A DNA stretch of 64,000 nt, taken from positions 2,923,001 through 2,987,000 of the forward strand of contig NZ_QZMU01000001.1 of NCBI RefSeq assembly GCF_003932505.1. Direction: 5' to 3'. This document shows, one piece after another, positions 56,279 through 64,000 of this stretch. How positions within the stretch are numbered: position 1 is the first letter of the stretch; each line of letters opens with the position of its first letter. The notes beneath the pieces were generated by a model that saw nothing but the letters and a program-made list of their open reading frames with translations, ran no database searches and was not told where the DNA came from. Origin of the DNA: Thiohalobacter thiocyanaticus (GTDB lineage: Bacteria > Pseudomonadota > Gammaproteobacteria > Thiohalobacterales > Thiohalobacteraceae). The position numbers were made by a program, and so were the translations under genes.

Positions 56279-56539
56279 CTAGTCGTCCCTGTGGTTCAAG
56301 TTCATGACGTTATCGCGCATTTCCTGGTATTCGTTCAGCAGCGTCCGTGCATACTCCAGAAGGTCCTGCACACCAGCGCGGACAACAGACAAGGTGGCAT
56401 CCGTTTCAGTGTCCGCATGCCGATCAATGAATTCCTTCAGACACTCGGCCTCGGCATAGATTTGTTCAACCTTGGCCTGAACCCGCCGGCCCTCGTCTTC
56501 TAGTCGCTTAGTGGCGAGATTTGTGATCATCGAAGTCAT
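56279..56539 (-). CDS. Small coiled-coil phage protein downstream of tape measure
   Basis: An 86-residue, almost entirely helical and acidic protein (VQAKVEQIYAEAECLKEFID, LLNEYQEMRDNVMNLNHRDD). Its start overlaps the tape-measure stop by four bases, so it is translated with it. It could be a tail-assembly partner; no family is recognised. Confidence 0.7.
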   Translation of the reverse strand: MTSMITNLATKRLEDEGRRVQAKVEQIYAEAECLKEFIDRHADTETDATLSVVRAGVQDLLEYARTLLNEYQEMRDNVMNLNHRDD

Positions 56540-59500
56540 GCCGCTGCCAGCCTCGTGATGGTTTCCTGCTGATCAGCCACGACACTCCTCAGCTCTTTGA
56601 CCTCACTGATCAATTCCTTCGTGAGAAAGGCCATTTCTGCATTCCCCTGGCTGATCGTCACGCCGATGTTCTCCAGCGTGGCCTGCGAGCTGTCGCCGCC
56701 CTGGCCGACCAGGTTGCTGAGCGTGGCCTGGATGAAGTCGAACCGCTGGAAGAACTGCTCGGTCGAGCCGAACACATCGCGGCTGGCCTGGAGCAGGTTG
56801 TCTGCCGCGCGGGTGATGTCTTGGCGGGCCTCAACGTCGCCGCCCCGGGCCTGCTGTAGCAGCCGCTCGAACTCGGATTCGGCATTGGACAGCCGGGCCG
56901 TGGGCGACAGCGGAGACCGGCTGCCGCTCGTCAGGTCAGTCAGGAAACGCTCGATGGATGTGTTCGCCCGCTCCAGGTCCTGCTGCAGCTTGCTGGCGGT
57001 GTTGTCGCCGAACCGCTCGATGATCTGCTGCCGCTCCAGGGCGCTGAGGCGCTCGACTTCGGCCAGATCCGCCCCAAGGGTCCGGGCATTCTCCAGTCGC
57101 CGCTGTGCGGCCTCCTCCTGCTGCTGCAGGGCCAGCTCCAGCGGGTCGGTGATGGCCAGGATCTGCTGCGAGATACTGCGGTTGAAGTCCGTGGTCAGCC
57201 GGCGCAGCTCCTCCTGCCGGCGGCGCTCGACCGTGGCCATGCCGAAGCCCAGCTGATCGGCCGCATTAGCCAATTCATCGAACTGGCGGTTCAGCTGCTG
57301 GATGGCCTGCTCGGCCTCATTCAGCGGCTCGGCCTCCAGGCCCTGGATCTGGGTGATCATCTGCACGACCTGCTGGGCACGGCTCACCAGGTCGTCGATG
57401 TTGTCGCCGCCGCGCGGCACGGAATCCAGCAGGCGCGATGCCTGCCGGTTGCCGCTCAGGCTGTCGATGATGCGCGTCAGGCGGGTCTCGAAGATGCTGA
57501 ACGCATCCTTGCCCTCGAAGCTGGAGCGGCTGATGAACTGGCTGGTGCCCTGAATCCCGCTGCCGACGCGACTGATCTGCTCCGGCGAGAGCAGCGAGGC
57601 CAGCTGCTCGTCCACGGATGCCAGCTGACTGAGGATGTCGCTGGTGTTGAGGTTGCGGCCACGGGTCGGGTTGATGGTGCCGAACGGGGTCTCGAAGGAA
57701 CGCGCGCCCTTGGTCGGCGGGCCGCCGGTGGTCTCGAAGCCGAGCTTCGTCTTGCCGCCGTCGAAGATGCTGCCGGCCAGTGCGCCTACCGCAAGGCCGA
57801 TGATGCCGGCCGGCCCGAGTAGACCGGACAGGCTCATCAGGCCGCCGGCGCCGGCACCAAACCCTGGGACGGCCGCACCGAGCCCAGCACCGAGCGCCGC
57901 GCCGGTCGTTGTGCTGTCGCCAAGCCCGAGGGCGTTTCCGGCTAGACTGGTGACACCGAACGCCGGCAGGAAGTTGCCGGCAGCCGTGCCGAAGGTGTCC
58001 CCCAGCAAGCCGGCGCCGGGGATGTTGAGCCCACCACCCCCGAGCTGCCCCGTGACCTGGCTGATCTGATTCTGGCCCAGCCCCATGCCCCGGCCCATCT
58101 GCTGGACCACCGGCACGATGATCGGCTCTGCGATGGCCAGCGTCGCCATCTGCGCCAGCATGTCCTTGAACACGTCCAGCATGCGGTCGCCGAGATCGTC
58201 GAAGCCGTCCAGCCCCTCGTCGAAGATGTCGCGGAAGGTGCTGGCGAAGGCGCGCTGGATGCCGCTGGCGGTGTCTTCGAAGATCTGCGCGACCTGCTCG
58301 CCTTCCTTGCCCAGATTCTTGGTCTCCTCGGCCGTCTTCTTGACCGAATCGCTCAAGGTCCGGTTGCCGCCCGTGGCGTTGGCGAACTCCTCCTCCAGCC
58401 GCTGGACAGCCTCGCTGCTCTCGCCGAAGCCGGCGGCCAGCAGCTGGTTGCGCTCCTCGGCAAACTGCTGGGCTCGGGCCTGGAGCGGGAACAGGCGGTC
58501 CATGAGGCTCTGGAGTTCGTTGGCCGCCTTCTTCGCGCTGTCCCCGAGATCGTCAGTCGATCCGCCGGCCTTCTTGTTCTGCTTGTCGAGCTTGTCCAGT
58601 TCAGCCTGAACACGCTGCAGCTGCTCAAGCAGTCCGCCGTACTCACTGCCCAGCGCCTTGATTTCATTGATCGCGCCCGTGATGACCGGCTGGGTGTTGG
58701 TCTTGGAAATCCGCTCCAGGCGCTCCTGCTGCTGCTGGATCGTCTCGGCAATGCCGGCCATTTCGCTCTGGATGTCAGACGCCAGCGACTCCAGCTGTTC
58801 ACGGCGCAGGTCCCGCATGCTGCCGGTCAGCCGGTCAACACGCTCAGCCAGGCTCTCTGTCTCGACCGCTGCCGCTTCGGCACTGTCCCGGAACAGGAAC
58901 ATGGCCGTGGCAACGCCGGTAATGGCGACACCCAGCGGGCCGCCCAGGAAGGCCATGGCCCGATTGAGCACGGTCATGGAGGCGGCGGCGGCGCGGGCGG
59001 TGACAGAGGCGCGCTGCAAGTTGGTCTGGTGAGCGGCCCAGGCCACGGCCAGATTCCGCACGGCGGCCTGCTGCCTGACCATGCTGCCAGTGCCGAGTTC
59101 CATGTTGCGCGCCATGACAAGCTGGGAGCGGGCGGCCTGCAGGTTGAAGGCGCTCTGCTCTGCGAGGGCGCGAGCATTGGCCACGGCGGCGGCCTGGTTG
59201 CGAACAAAGCCCGCAGTGGATGAGGCCACGGCGGCGGTAAGTCGGCTGCCAATGGCGATACCGACCACACCGGCCACAGTCGCCAAGGTATCCATGTTTC
59301 TGGCTAAGGCATTCAGAGCCTCTGTGGCAGCTCTCACTGAAGCAGTGACATCCGGCTCGATCATTGTGCCGAAGGCTGTAGCCGCCTCGCTGGCAGCGTT
59401 TCCGAGTAGATCCAGCTGGGCATTGAGCGCAGATGCCGCTTTCTCGGCTTCCTCATTGAGTGCCGTGTTTCGTTCCCATTCCTCGTTCGCTTTCTGCAGT

Positions 59501-60504
59501 GCTTCAAAGAGCACATCGGAGCGGGTCGCCAGGGTGCCCAGCACCTGGACCACGCGCACGCCCTCCAAGCCCACAGAGGACAGGGCGGAGGTGACATCGC
59601 CGCCGGACTCCTGGATACGCCCCAGCCCCTCGACGAACGCCTGGAACGCCTGCGTCGGGGATTCGGTGAACAGGTCCTGCAACTGGTCAGAGGTCAGGCC
59701 CGTGATCTTCTGGAACTGGTCCAGCTCCTGTCCGCCTTGCCGCACCGCGTCATTGATCGACTGGAACGCCCTGCCAATGACAGTGCCGCCGGCTTCGGCC
59801 TCAACACCCACCGCGCGCAGGGCCGCCCCGATACCGGCAACCTCAGAGGCGGTGGTCTGGAACTGTGCAGTGGACTGCGCGATACGGGTCGCGGCGGACG
59901 CAATCTCGGATTCGGTGGCGGCGAAGTTATTGCCGAGCTGGACCACGGTCGAGCCGAGCCGGTCGACATCGCTCACCGCAGTGCCGGTGACGGTCAGGAT
60001 CCGGGCCAGTGAGGTCGCGGCCTGCTCGCCGGAGAGATCGGAGGCCAGCCCCAGCTTACCCACCGTCTCGGTGAACCGGGCGATGTTGTCCACGCCCTTC
60101 ACGCCCAACTGGCCGGCGGCCTGGCCGATCGACAGCAGCTCGGTGGTGGCCACGGGGACGCGGCGGGCGATTTCCTGGACGCGGTTGCCCATTTCCTCCA
60201 GGTCACGGCCGGTCAGATCGGCGGTCTTGCCGATGCCGATCAGGCCCTGCTCGAAGGCGGCGAACTCGCGGATGATGCTACCCAGCCCCACGCTCACGCC
60301 GATGCCGGCCAGCAGGCCGGTCATGGCACGAAGGGGACCCAGGGTGCGGGAGACGTTGCGCTCAAGGCGCTCGGTGGCGGAAGTGATGCGGCGGGTGCCG
60401 CGCTCGGCACGGCTGCCGGCACGGGTGAATTGTTCCAGACGGCGGCTGCCGCGCTCGACCTGATCGGATCGAACAACCAGCGCGAGTTCTGCCAGATCAG
60501 CCAT
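56536..60504 (-). CDS. Phage tail tape measure protein
   Basis: This 1322-residue protein has the classic layout. A phage tail TP901-like N-terminus (LERNVSRTLGPLRAMTGLLA, EEMGNRVQEIARRVP) and long helical repeats come first. A hydrophobic, Gly-rich central segment (about 850-960, with GLGAAVPGFGAGAGGLMSLS) follows, then a coiled C-terminal region. Its length sets tail length; about 1300 residues suggests a long, probably flexible siphovirus-type tail. It lies directly downstream of a small terminase gene, which is an unusual neighbour. Confidence 0.93.
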   Translation of the reverse strand: MADLAELALVVRSDQVERGSRRLEQFTRAGSRAERGTRRITSATERLERNVSRTLGPLRAMTGLLAGIGVSVGLGSIIREFAAFEQGLIGIGKTADLTGRDLEEMGNRVQEIARRVPVATTELLSIGQAAGQLGVKGVDNIARFTETVGKLGLASDLSGEQAATSLARILTVTGTAVSDVDRLGSTVVQLGNNFAATESEIASAATRIAQSTAQFQTTASEVAGIGAALRAVGVEAEAGGTVIGRAFQSINDAVRQGGQELDQFQKITGLTSDQLQDLFTESPTQAFQAFVEGLGRIQESGGDVTSALSSVGLEGVRVVQVLGTLATRSDVLFEALQKANEEWERNTALNEEAEKAASALNAQLDLLGNAASEAATAFGTMIEPDVTASVRAATEALNALARNMDTLATVAGVVGIAIGSRLTAAVASSTAGFVRNQAAAVANARALAEQSAFNLQAARSQLVMARNMELGTGSMVRQQAAVRNLAVAWAAHQTNLQRASVTARAAAASMTVLNRAMAFLGGPLGVAITGVATAMFLFRDSAEAAAVETESLAERVDRLTGSMRDLRREQLESLASDIQSEMAGIAETIQQQQERLERISKTNTQPVITGAINEIKALGSEYGGLLEQLQRVQAELDKLDKQNKKAGGSTDDLGDSAKKAANELQSLMDRLFPLQARAQQFAEERNQLLAAGFGESSEAVQRLEEEFANATGGNRTLSDSVKKTAEETKNLGKEGEQVAQIFEDTASGIQRAFASTFRDIFDEGLDGFDDLGDRMLDVFKDMLAQMATLAIAEPIIVPVVQQMGRGMGLGQNQISQVTGQLGGGGLNIPGAGLLGDTFGTAAGNFLPAFGVTSLAGNALGLGDSTTTGAALGAGLGAAVPGFGAGAGGLMSLSGLLGPAGIIGLAVGALAGSIFDGGKTKLGFETTGGPPTKGARSFETPFGTINPTRGRNLNTSDILSQLASVDEQLASLLSPEQISRVGSGIQGTSQFISRSSFEGKDAFSIFETRLTRIIDSLSGNRQASRLLDSVPRGGDNIDDLVSRAQQVVQMITQIQGLEAEPLNEAEQAIQQLNRQFDELANAADQLGFGMATVERRRQEELRRLTTDFNRSISQQILAITDPLELALQQQEEAAQRRLENARTLGADLAEVERLSALERQQIIERFGDNTASKLQQDLERANTSIERFLTDLTSGSRSPLSPTARLSNAESEFERLLQQARGGDVEARQDITRAADNLLQASRDVFGSTEQFFQRFDFIQATLSNLVGQGGDSSQATLENIGVTISQGNAEMAFLTKELISEVKELRSVVADQQETITRLAAA

Positions 60505-60551
60505 TCGTTTAACCCCTGTTAGGATTTAATCTACTTGAGTGAAAACCAATG

Positions 60552-60929
60552 TCAAACATCATCAAAGTCGTTACCCTTCGGCTGCCCGACAGTGAGAGAC
60601 GCCCTGCCGCTGGGAGATAGACCCAGTTTGTCCAGGTAGCGACCCAACAGCGTCAGCCGGGTCGTCGGCATCGCTTCAGAGTCGGCGCGGAACTCAGCCA
60701 GCAGGACGGCCACCAGCTCAACCTGGTGTTCGTCGGCATTCGTCAGCACGCCGGCCGGGCATCGCTGCACAATCTCTTTCCAGCATCGGCGCTGCGCCTC
60801 GGTCAAATGCCGGGGAGCGGCCTTGCGGAATGGCCTGGACGCTTTCGGCTCCTTCGGCCTGGCTCGCTGGGGGTTCGCCTTGAATGATCCGCGCATCTCG
60901 AGGATTTGCGTTGCGGTTCTGCGGCCCAT
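60552..60929 (-). CDS. Phage terminase small subunit (P27-like)
   Basis: This 125-residue protein starts MGRRTATQILEMRGSFKANP, typical of small terminase subunits that bind phage DNA for packaging. The middle carries LTEAQRRCWKEIVQRCPAGV and a helical end. GGAGG lies just upstream. A large subunit would normally follow but a tape-measure gene does instead. Confidence 0.75.
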   Translation of the reverse strand: MGRRTATQILEMRGSFKANPQRARPKEPKASRPFRKAAPRHLTEAQRRCWKEIVQRCPAGVLTNADEHQVELVAVLLAEFRADSEAMPTTRLTLLGRYLDKLGLSPSGRASLTVGQPKGNDFDDV

Positions 60930-61182
60930 ATCGGCCTCCTATACTGCTGTAATCCGGGGATTTTCAGTTGTTGCCGTAAAAAGCTGAGACCACCCACGGT
61001 CCCTAGAGGCCAGGTCATGGGGATTTGATCCCCCCTTACCCCTTGATTCAATTGAATAAATGCCGGCCGCGCAGTGTGAGGCTGCCGCCGGCGGTCGCGG
61101 TTTTTTCGGACACTCACGACTTGTCCGCCAGGGGCGAAGGAACCCCCGGAAAGCCCGCCCGCCGGAGCGGGTAGGGTTATGC

Positions 61183-62571
61183 TCAGCTCTGGCCGACCAG
61201 AACCGCAAAGGGCGACTTCCGGCTGTCAGAGCCGAGGTCGTGGACATTGATGTCGAAACGCTCGGTGCCCTTGACGCCGATCTGGTCTTCTTCCCAGTAT
61301 TTGTCCGCCGTCGACTGAACCCGGATCCCGCGACGATCACCGAGCGTAGCGGCCTGCTCCAGGTTGCCGAAGGCGACCATCACGGAATCGTTGTAAGTAG
61401 CCGCCGCGTCGTCGGCCATCAGGTCGGTGACCTCGATGGGATAGCCCAGGAACATCGGCATGTCGGAATCACCCAGGGTGTTGCGGGTGTTGCCGCCGGC
61501 GCCGACCTTGATGGCGTTGAACACCAGTTCCTCGGCCGTCGGGGAGCAGTACCAGCGAGAGCCGGGCTTGGCGTACTTCGGCACGACCGCCATCAGCTTG
61601 ATCAGATCATCCGAGTCGATCTCGCCCAGGGTGTCGTGACCGGAGGCGGCCTGCACCTTGGCCTTGCCGTGGCTGCCGTCGACCGCCTTGACCAGCGCGC
61701 CGGTCATGCCGCCGTAGGTGCTGGTGCCGTCACCCAGGAACGCGCATTCGTCCTCCTTCAGGGCGAAGGCATAAGCGATGTCACTCGCGAACCAGTCAGC
61801 CAGCGTAATGATGGCATCCTCGCTGATCTCGGAACTCATCCGGGTCAGCACCATCAGCTTCTTGGCATTCAGCTGCACATTGTCCCAGCTGGCGTCAGAT
61901 TCAGTGCCAGAGCTGTTCTCGCCGACGAAATGAGCAGCGAGCTTCCCAGTCGAGCGAGGAATATCCACCGCGTTCGAGGTCATGGGCAGCACACGCATGA
62001 TACGGCGCGCCAACCCATACTGCTCGCGCAGGTCGATGATGGCGTTATCGAGCTCGGTCGGGACCAGGGCGCCGCCTGCTGTATTGGGAGAGGTTCCGGA
62101 TGCCGCCATGATGTCCGGGTGCAGGCCATGAGACTGGCACCACGTATAGGCCTGGCTGTCCTGCAGCAGCGTGGCCTTGAGCCACTGGCCAGCGGCATAA
62201 GCTGCATTCCGGCCCTGGAGGTTGTTGCTGAAGGACTTGAGCGAGACACGTGGCATGGCTGCCTCGATGCGGGGGGTGCCCGCGTCCCCCGGCGGTTCGG
62301 CGCTGGGCTGAGTGCGCTGGAAGATCGGCCGGTCGCCGTCCTGCTGGACCAGGTGTACGGGAACGGCGCCATCCTCGAAGCGGGGCGACTGCGGCTTGGC
62401 TCGCTCGGCTTCGATCTGCTGGTTGATCTCCTGGGTTTTCGAGACCGCAGCATCGTATTCGCGCTGTTCGTCGGTAGTCAGTTCGCGGTCGTCTGCGTCG
62501 GCGGTATCCAGGATAGCCGTTGCGCGGGCCACAACTTCGTTGCGCTGCTGAATCAGGGATTTAATGTTCAC
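61183..62571 (-). CDS. HK97-type phage major capsid protein
   Basis: About 462 residues from a GTG start with GGAGGT at good spacing; the frame upstream of 62571 is not used. An N-terminal scaffold-like coiled region (LIQQRNEVVARATAILDTAD) is followed by the capsid fold: GGALVPTELDNAIIDLREQY, the LTRMSSEISEDAI region, FLGDGTSTYGGMTGAL and YCSPTAEELVFNAI. The N-terminal delta-like domain would usually be cut by a prohead protease, which is not seen here. It lies upstream of the small terminase. Confidence 0.93.
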   Translation of the reverse strand: MNIKSLIQQRNEVVARATAILDTADADDRELTTDEQREYDAAVSKTQEINQQIEAERAKPQSPRFEDGAVPVHLVQQDGDRPIFQRTQPSAEPPGDAGTPRIEAAMPRVSLKSFSNNLQGRNAAYAAGQWLKATLLQDSQAYTWCQSHGLHPDIMAASGTSPNTAGGALVPTELDNAIIDLREQYGLARRIMRVLPMTSNAVDIPRSTGKLAAHFVGENSSGTESDASWDNVQLNAKKLMVLTRMSSEISEDAIITLADWFASDIAYAFALKEDECAFLGDGTSTYGGMTGALVKAVDGSHGKAKVQAASGHDTLGEIDSDDLIKLMAVVPKYAKPGSRWYCSPTAEELVFNAIKVGAGGNTRNTLGDSDMPMFLGYPIEVTDLMADDAAATYNDSVMVAFGNLEQAATLGDRRGIRVQSTADKYWEEDQIGVKGTERFDINVHDLGSDSRKSPFAVLVGQS

Positions 62572-62808
62572 TTTGTACCTCCAATCTGTCTGGATCGGAG
62601 GCCGCGGCGGGAGATGGTGACAGGCACGCGGCATCCGACCCGGTTCGGGTTCGGTCGATGCAGCCGCGTGCCAGATATCGAAGCTCGGCCGATAAGGGCT
62701 CGCAGGTGACGGCAGGTCGGGTTGCACTCGGGCTTCCCGGTTTGCCGTTGCAGCGGGCATCATCCGCTGCTGACTTCATAATGCCATGGCCCATGTGAAC
62801 GTCAACCC

Positions 62809-63261
62809 TCAATGCCGCTGCGCTGTCATGGCCTGGACAAGTTTCGCCGGGGACGCGATAACCGCTCGCGCAACAGCATCGCGCAATTGTTCCGCCGTCA
62901 TGCCTTCTCGCGTATGCCACGGACCATTACCAACACGCCAGGCGGCCGCGTTTTCATGCTGGCAGTGAACAGCTTGCAGTCCCGCAACGGGATGTTCGAT
63001 GCCGGCGGCGGCACACTCGCTGCACACTCCCGGTGGCGTTTCGCCGCTCAGGTCGACGGCTTGGAACTCCGGTTGCTCACTCATTTCTGTTGTCTCCTGT
63101 CGTTTCGGGCCTGTCTTGACCCACTCTCGAAAAGGCCGGCACTCGTAGCCGGTCGACGCGCATCCGGACCAGCCGGCGCAACCGTCGCACGGACAAGCCC
63201 GGCAGTACGTCAGCAGGCCCTGCTCCAGGGAGCGGGGTTCGTCGTCAGGGCCTTTGCTCAT
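62809..63261 (-). CDS. Cys-rich phage protein of unknown function
   Basis: A 150-residue protein whose N-terminal part holds many cysteines (YCRACPCDGCAGWSGC), looking like a metal-binding knot. A second pair follows at GVCSECAAAG and a His/Cys element at VHCQHENAAAWR. The start overlaps the stop of the next upstream gene. An internal start at MSEQPEFQ with a GGAG site could give a shorter product. No family is recognised. Confidence 0.62.
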   Translation of the reverse strand: MSKGPDDEPRSLEQGLLTYCRACPCDGCAGWSGCASTGYECRPFREWVKTGPKRQETTEMSEQPEFQAVDLSGETPPGVCSECAAAGIEHPVAGLQAVHCQHENAAAWRVGNGPWHTREGMTAEQLRDAVARAVIASPAKLVQAMTAQRH

Positions 63262-63623
63262 GCCGCCTGTCCTCCCGCCCGTTGCTTCGGTGCCGCTTGG
63301 GACTGTTCCTGCTCATGGTCAGACACTGCCACCGGTTGCACCGGAGCCAGTCGTATGCCGGCCAGCTCATAGACTCGCGTTCTGGCCTCGGCCTCGAGCC
63401 CTGCCGCCAGCTGGACCACACGGGCCCCATCTGGTTGTTCCTCCAGGCGCAGTACATGCACGGCCAGTCCTTCCCGCCGCAGTCGGGCTTGGATCTCGCC
63501 AATCGTCGGCCGGCGAACGTAATCGCGGCACATCGCCGCATCGGTCCGCGGGCTGACATAGGCGCCCGCCAGTGTGCATTGACTGCCGCGGCGGTGTTGG
63601 CAGTAGCCGCAACGCTTACCCAT
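63258..63623 (-). CDS. Phage protein with N-terminal zinc-knuckle-like motif
   Basis: A 121-residue protein with CGYCQHRRGSQCTLAG at residues 5-20 and a later Cys (MCRDYV). A basic, helical middle (GEIQARLRREGLAVHVLRL) may bind nucleic acid. It is coupled on both sides by short overlaps. The function is unknown. Confidence 0.65.
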   Translation of the reverse strand: MGKRCGYCQHRRGSQCTLAGAYVSPRTDAAMCRDYVRRPTIGEIQARLRREGLAVHVLRLEEQPDGARVVQLAAGLEAEARTRVYELAGIRLAPVQPVAVSDHEQEQSQAAPKQRAGGQAA

Positions 63624-63864
63624 TTGCTCGCCTCCTGTTCATCCCCTCCATCTCCAACACCAGGACATTGCTCCCGGTCCGCTCCGCCAGGCGCTGCAAC
63701 ACCTCCTGGCGAGCCCGGCGGTATGCCTTGAGCTCCTTGCCCGTCAGGCGCTCGGGTCGGGCTGGATCCCATTCGCATACCATCCCGCCCGGGCCGGCTG
63801 TGATCTCGACAGTGAGCCGGTGGGAGAGGCGGTAGGTTCGGGTCTCGGCTGCCTCACTCGCCAT
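63616..63864 (-). CDS. Small phage protein, basic C-terminus
   Basis: About 82 residues from MASEAAETRTYRL with GGAG eight bases upstream. It contains VEITAGPGGMVCEWDPARPE and a helical LKAYRRARQEVLQRLAERTG. An earlier in-frame start at 63999 would add a very basic Arg-rich extension and cannot be excluded. It overlaps the next gene by eight bases. No family is recognised. Confidence 0.6.
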   Translation of the reverse strand: MASEAAETRTYRLSHRLTVEITAGPGGMVCEWDPARPERLTGKELKAYRRARQEVLQRLAERTGSNVLVLEMEGMNRRRANG

Positions 63865-64000
63865 CGCGGGTACTCCGGTAATCCTCGGGGTCGTGTGTGC
63901 GCGCGCACCCCCTATAACCCCCTGCCGAATACGACGCATTCGGCGCAGTAGCGCCTTGCGTCGGATTATTCGGGGCCGCGTCATATTCAATTGACGCATC

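Larger units (their letters stand above)
54519..64000 (-). mobile_element. Prophage or phage remnant (runs off right edge)
   Basis: All genes here read leftward and are tightly packed. The recognisable ones are a Q-like antiterminator, tail tape measure, small terminase subunit and HK97-type capsid. No portal, large terminase, head-tail connector, major tail protein, lysis gene or integrase is seen within the window. The nearest host markers are tRNA-Glu and the small genes at 53.5-54.5 kb. Boundaries and att sites could not be identified. Confidence 0.85.

Noticed and set aside
59081..60463. Long plus-strand frame opposite the tape measure gene
   Set aside because: A Ser/Ala/Arg-rich shadow; the tape measure protein explains the region.
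61040..61110. 21-codon minus-strand frame starting GTG between capsid and terminase
   Set aside because: Too short, no clear ribosome site and no match that I can name; kept only as a possibility.
62561..62777. Small minus-strand frame overlapping the capsid start
   Set aside because: It would cover the capsid ribosome site and has low-complexity composition.

Overview
The window looks like chromosome of a GC-rich gammaproteobacterium, most plausibly a chemolithotrophic or sulfur-oxidising member of the Chromatiales or a related group. This is an inference from gene content: two [NiFe]-hydrogenases, a rhodanese, a SoxK-like protein, a periplasmic thioredoxin, a VPLPA-CTERM protein, c-di-GMP enzymes, a BCCT osmolyte transporter and a gltX/tRNA-Ala/tRNA-Glu neighbourhood. 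No rRNA is present, so the genus cannot be fixed.

Layout. 1-6443: large subunit of a group 1-type hydrogenase (its small subunit lies off the left edge), a small membrane protein, and a complete group 3b hydrogenase operon in the order hydB-hydG-hydD-hydA. 6471-10164 (minus): a GGDEF-EAL protein, a PLDc_N-type membrane peptide and a phosphotransferase/P-loop kinase fusion. 10323-14232: hydrogenase maturation (protease, hypE, hypF). 14393-16149: SoxK-like, TlpA-like and hydrolase-like exported proteins. 16289-20386: a large dCache-GAF-GGDEF-EAL protein and a two-domain rhodanese. 20463-22251: a translationally coupled three-gene module with an ExbB/MotA-type channel and an ExbD-like partner carrying an unusual periplasmic domain, next to a 285-bp MITE-like element. 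22752-28892: mtfA, uspA, a BCCT transporter, a DnaQ-type exonuclease, DUF294/CBS/cNMP proteins and tRNA-Val. 29394-34445: an exported SBP56/methanethiol-oxidase-like protein, a parvulin, an ankyrin lipoprotein and an outer-membrane protein. 34545-39833 (minus): heavy-metal RND pump, adaptor and a small exported protein. 40163-53273: a NarL-type regulator, a VPLPA-CTERM protein, gltX, a host-attachment-family protein, an aldolase-Dabb fusion, polX, rtcB with archease, pcm, a Lon-like protease, tRNA-Ala and tRNA-Glu. About 54.5 kb to the right edge (minus): a prophage or phage remnant with a Q-like antiterminator, tape measure, small terminase and HK97-type capsid in an unusual order.

How the genes fit together. 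The two hydrogenases, HypE, HypF and the maturation protease form one hydrogen-metabolism block: a probable respiratory enzyme plus a cytoplasmic NAD(P)-linked one. RtcB with archease is an RNA ligation pair beside repair and quality-control genes (PolX, Pcm, Lon-like). The metal-efflux operon sits beside several exported proteins of unknown role.

Quality warning. At least eight otherwise well-conserved genes are broken by small indels, and each can be restored by adding or removing one to a few bases. Many of these indels lie in short base runs. The simplest reading is residual sequencing or assembly error, so these genes are annotated as single loci with the frameshift noted. A dispersed family of palindromic repeats and larger composite inverted repeats is scattered through the intergenic regions.
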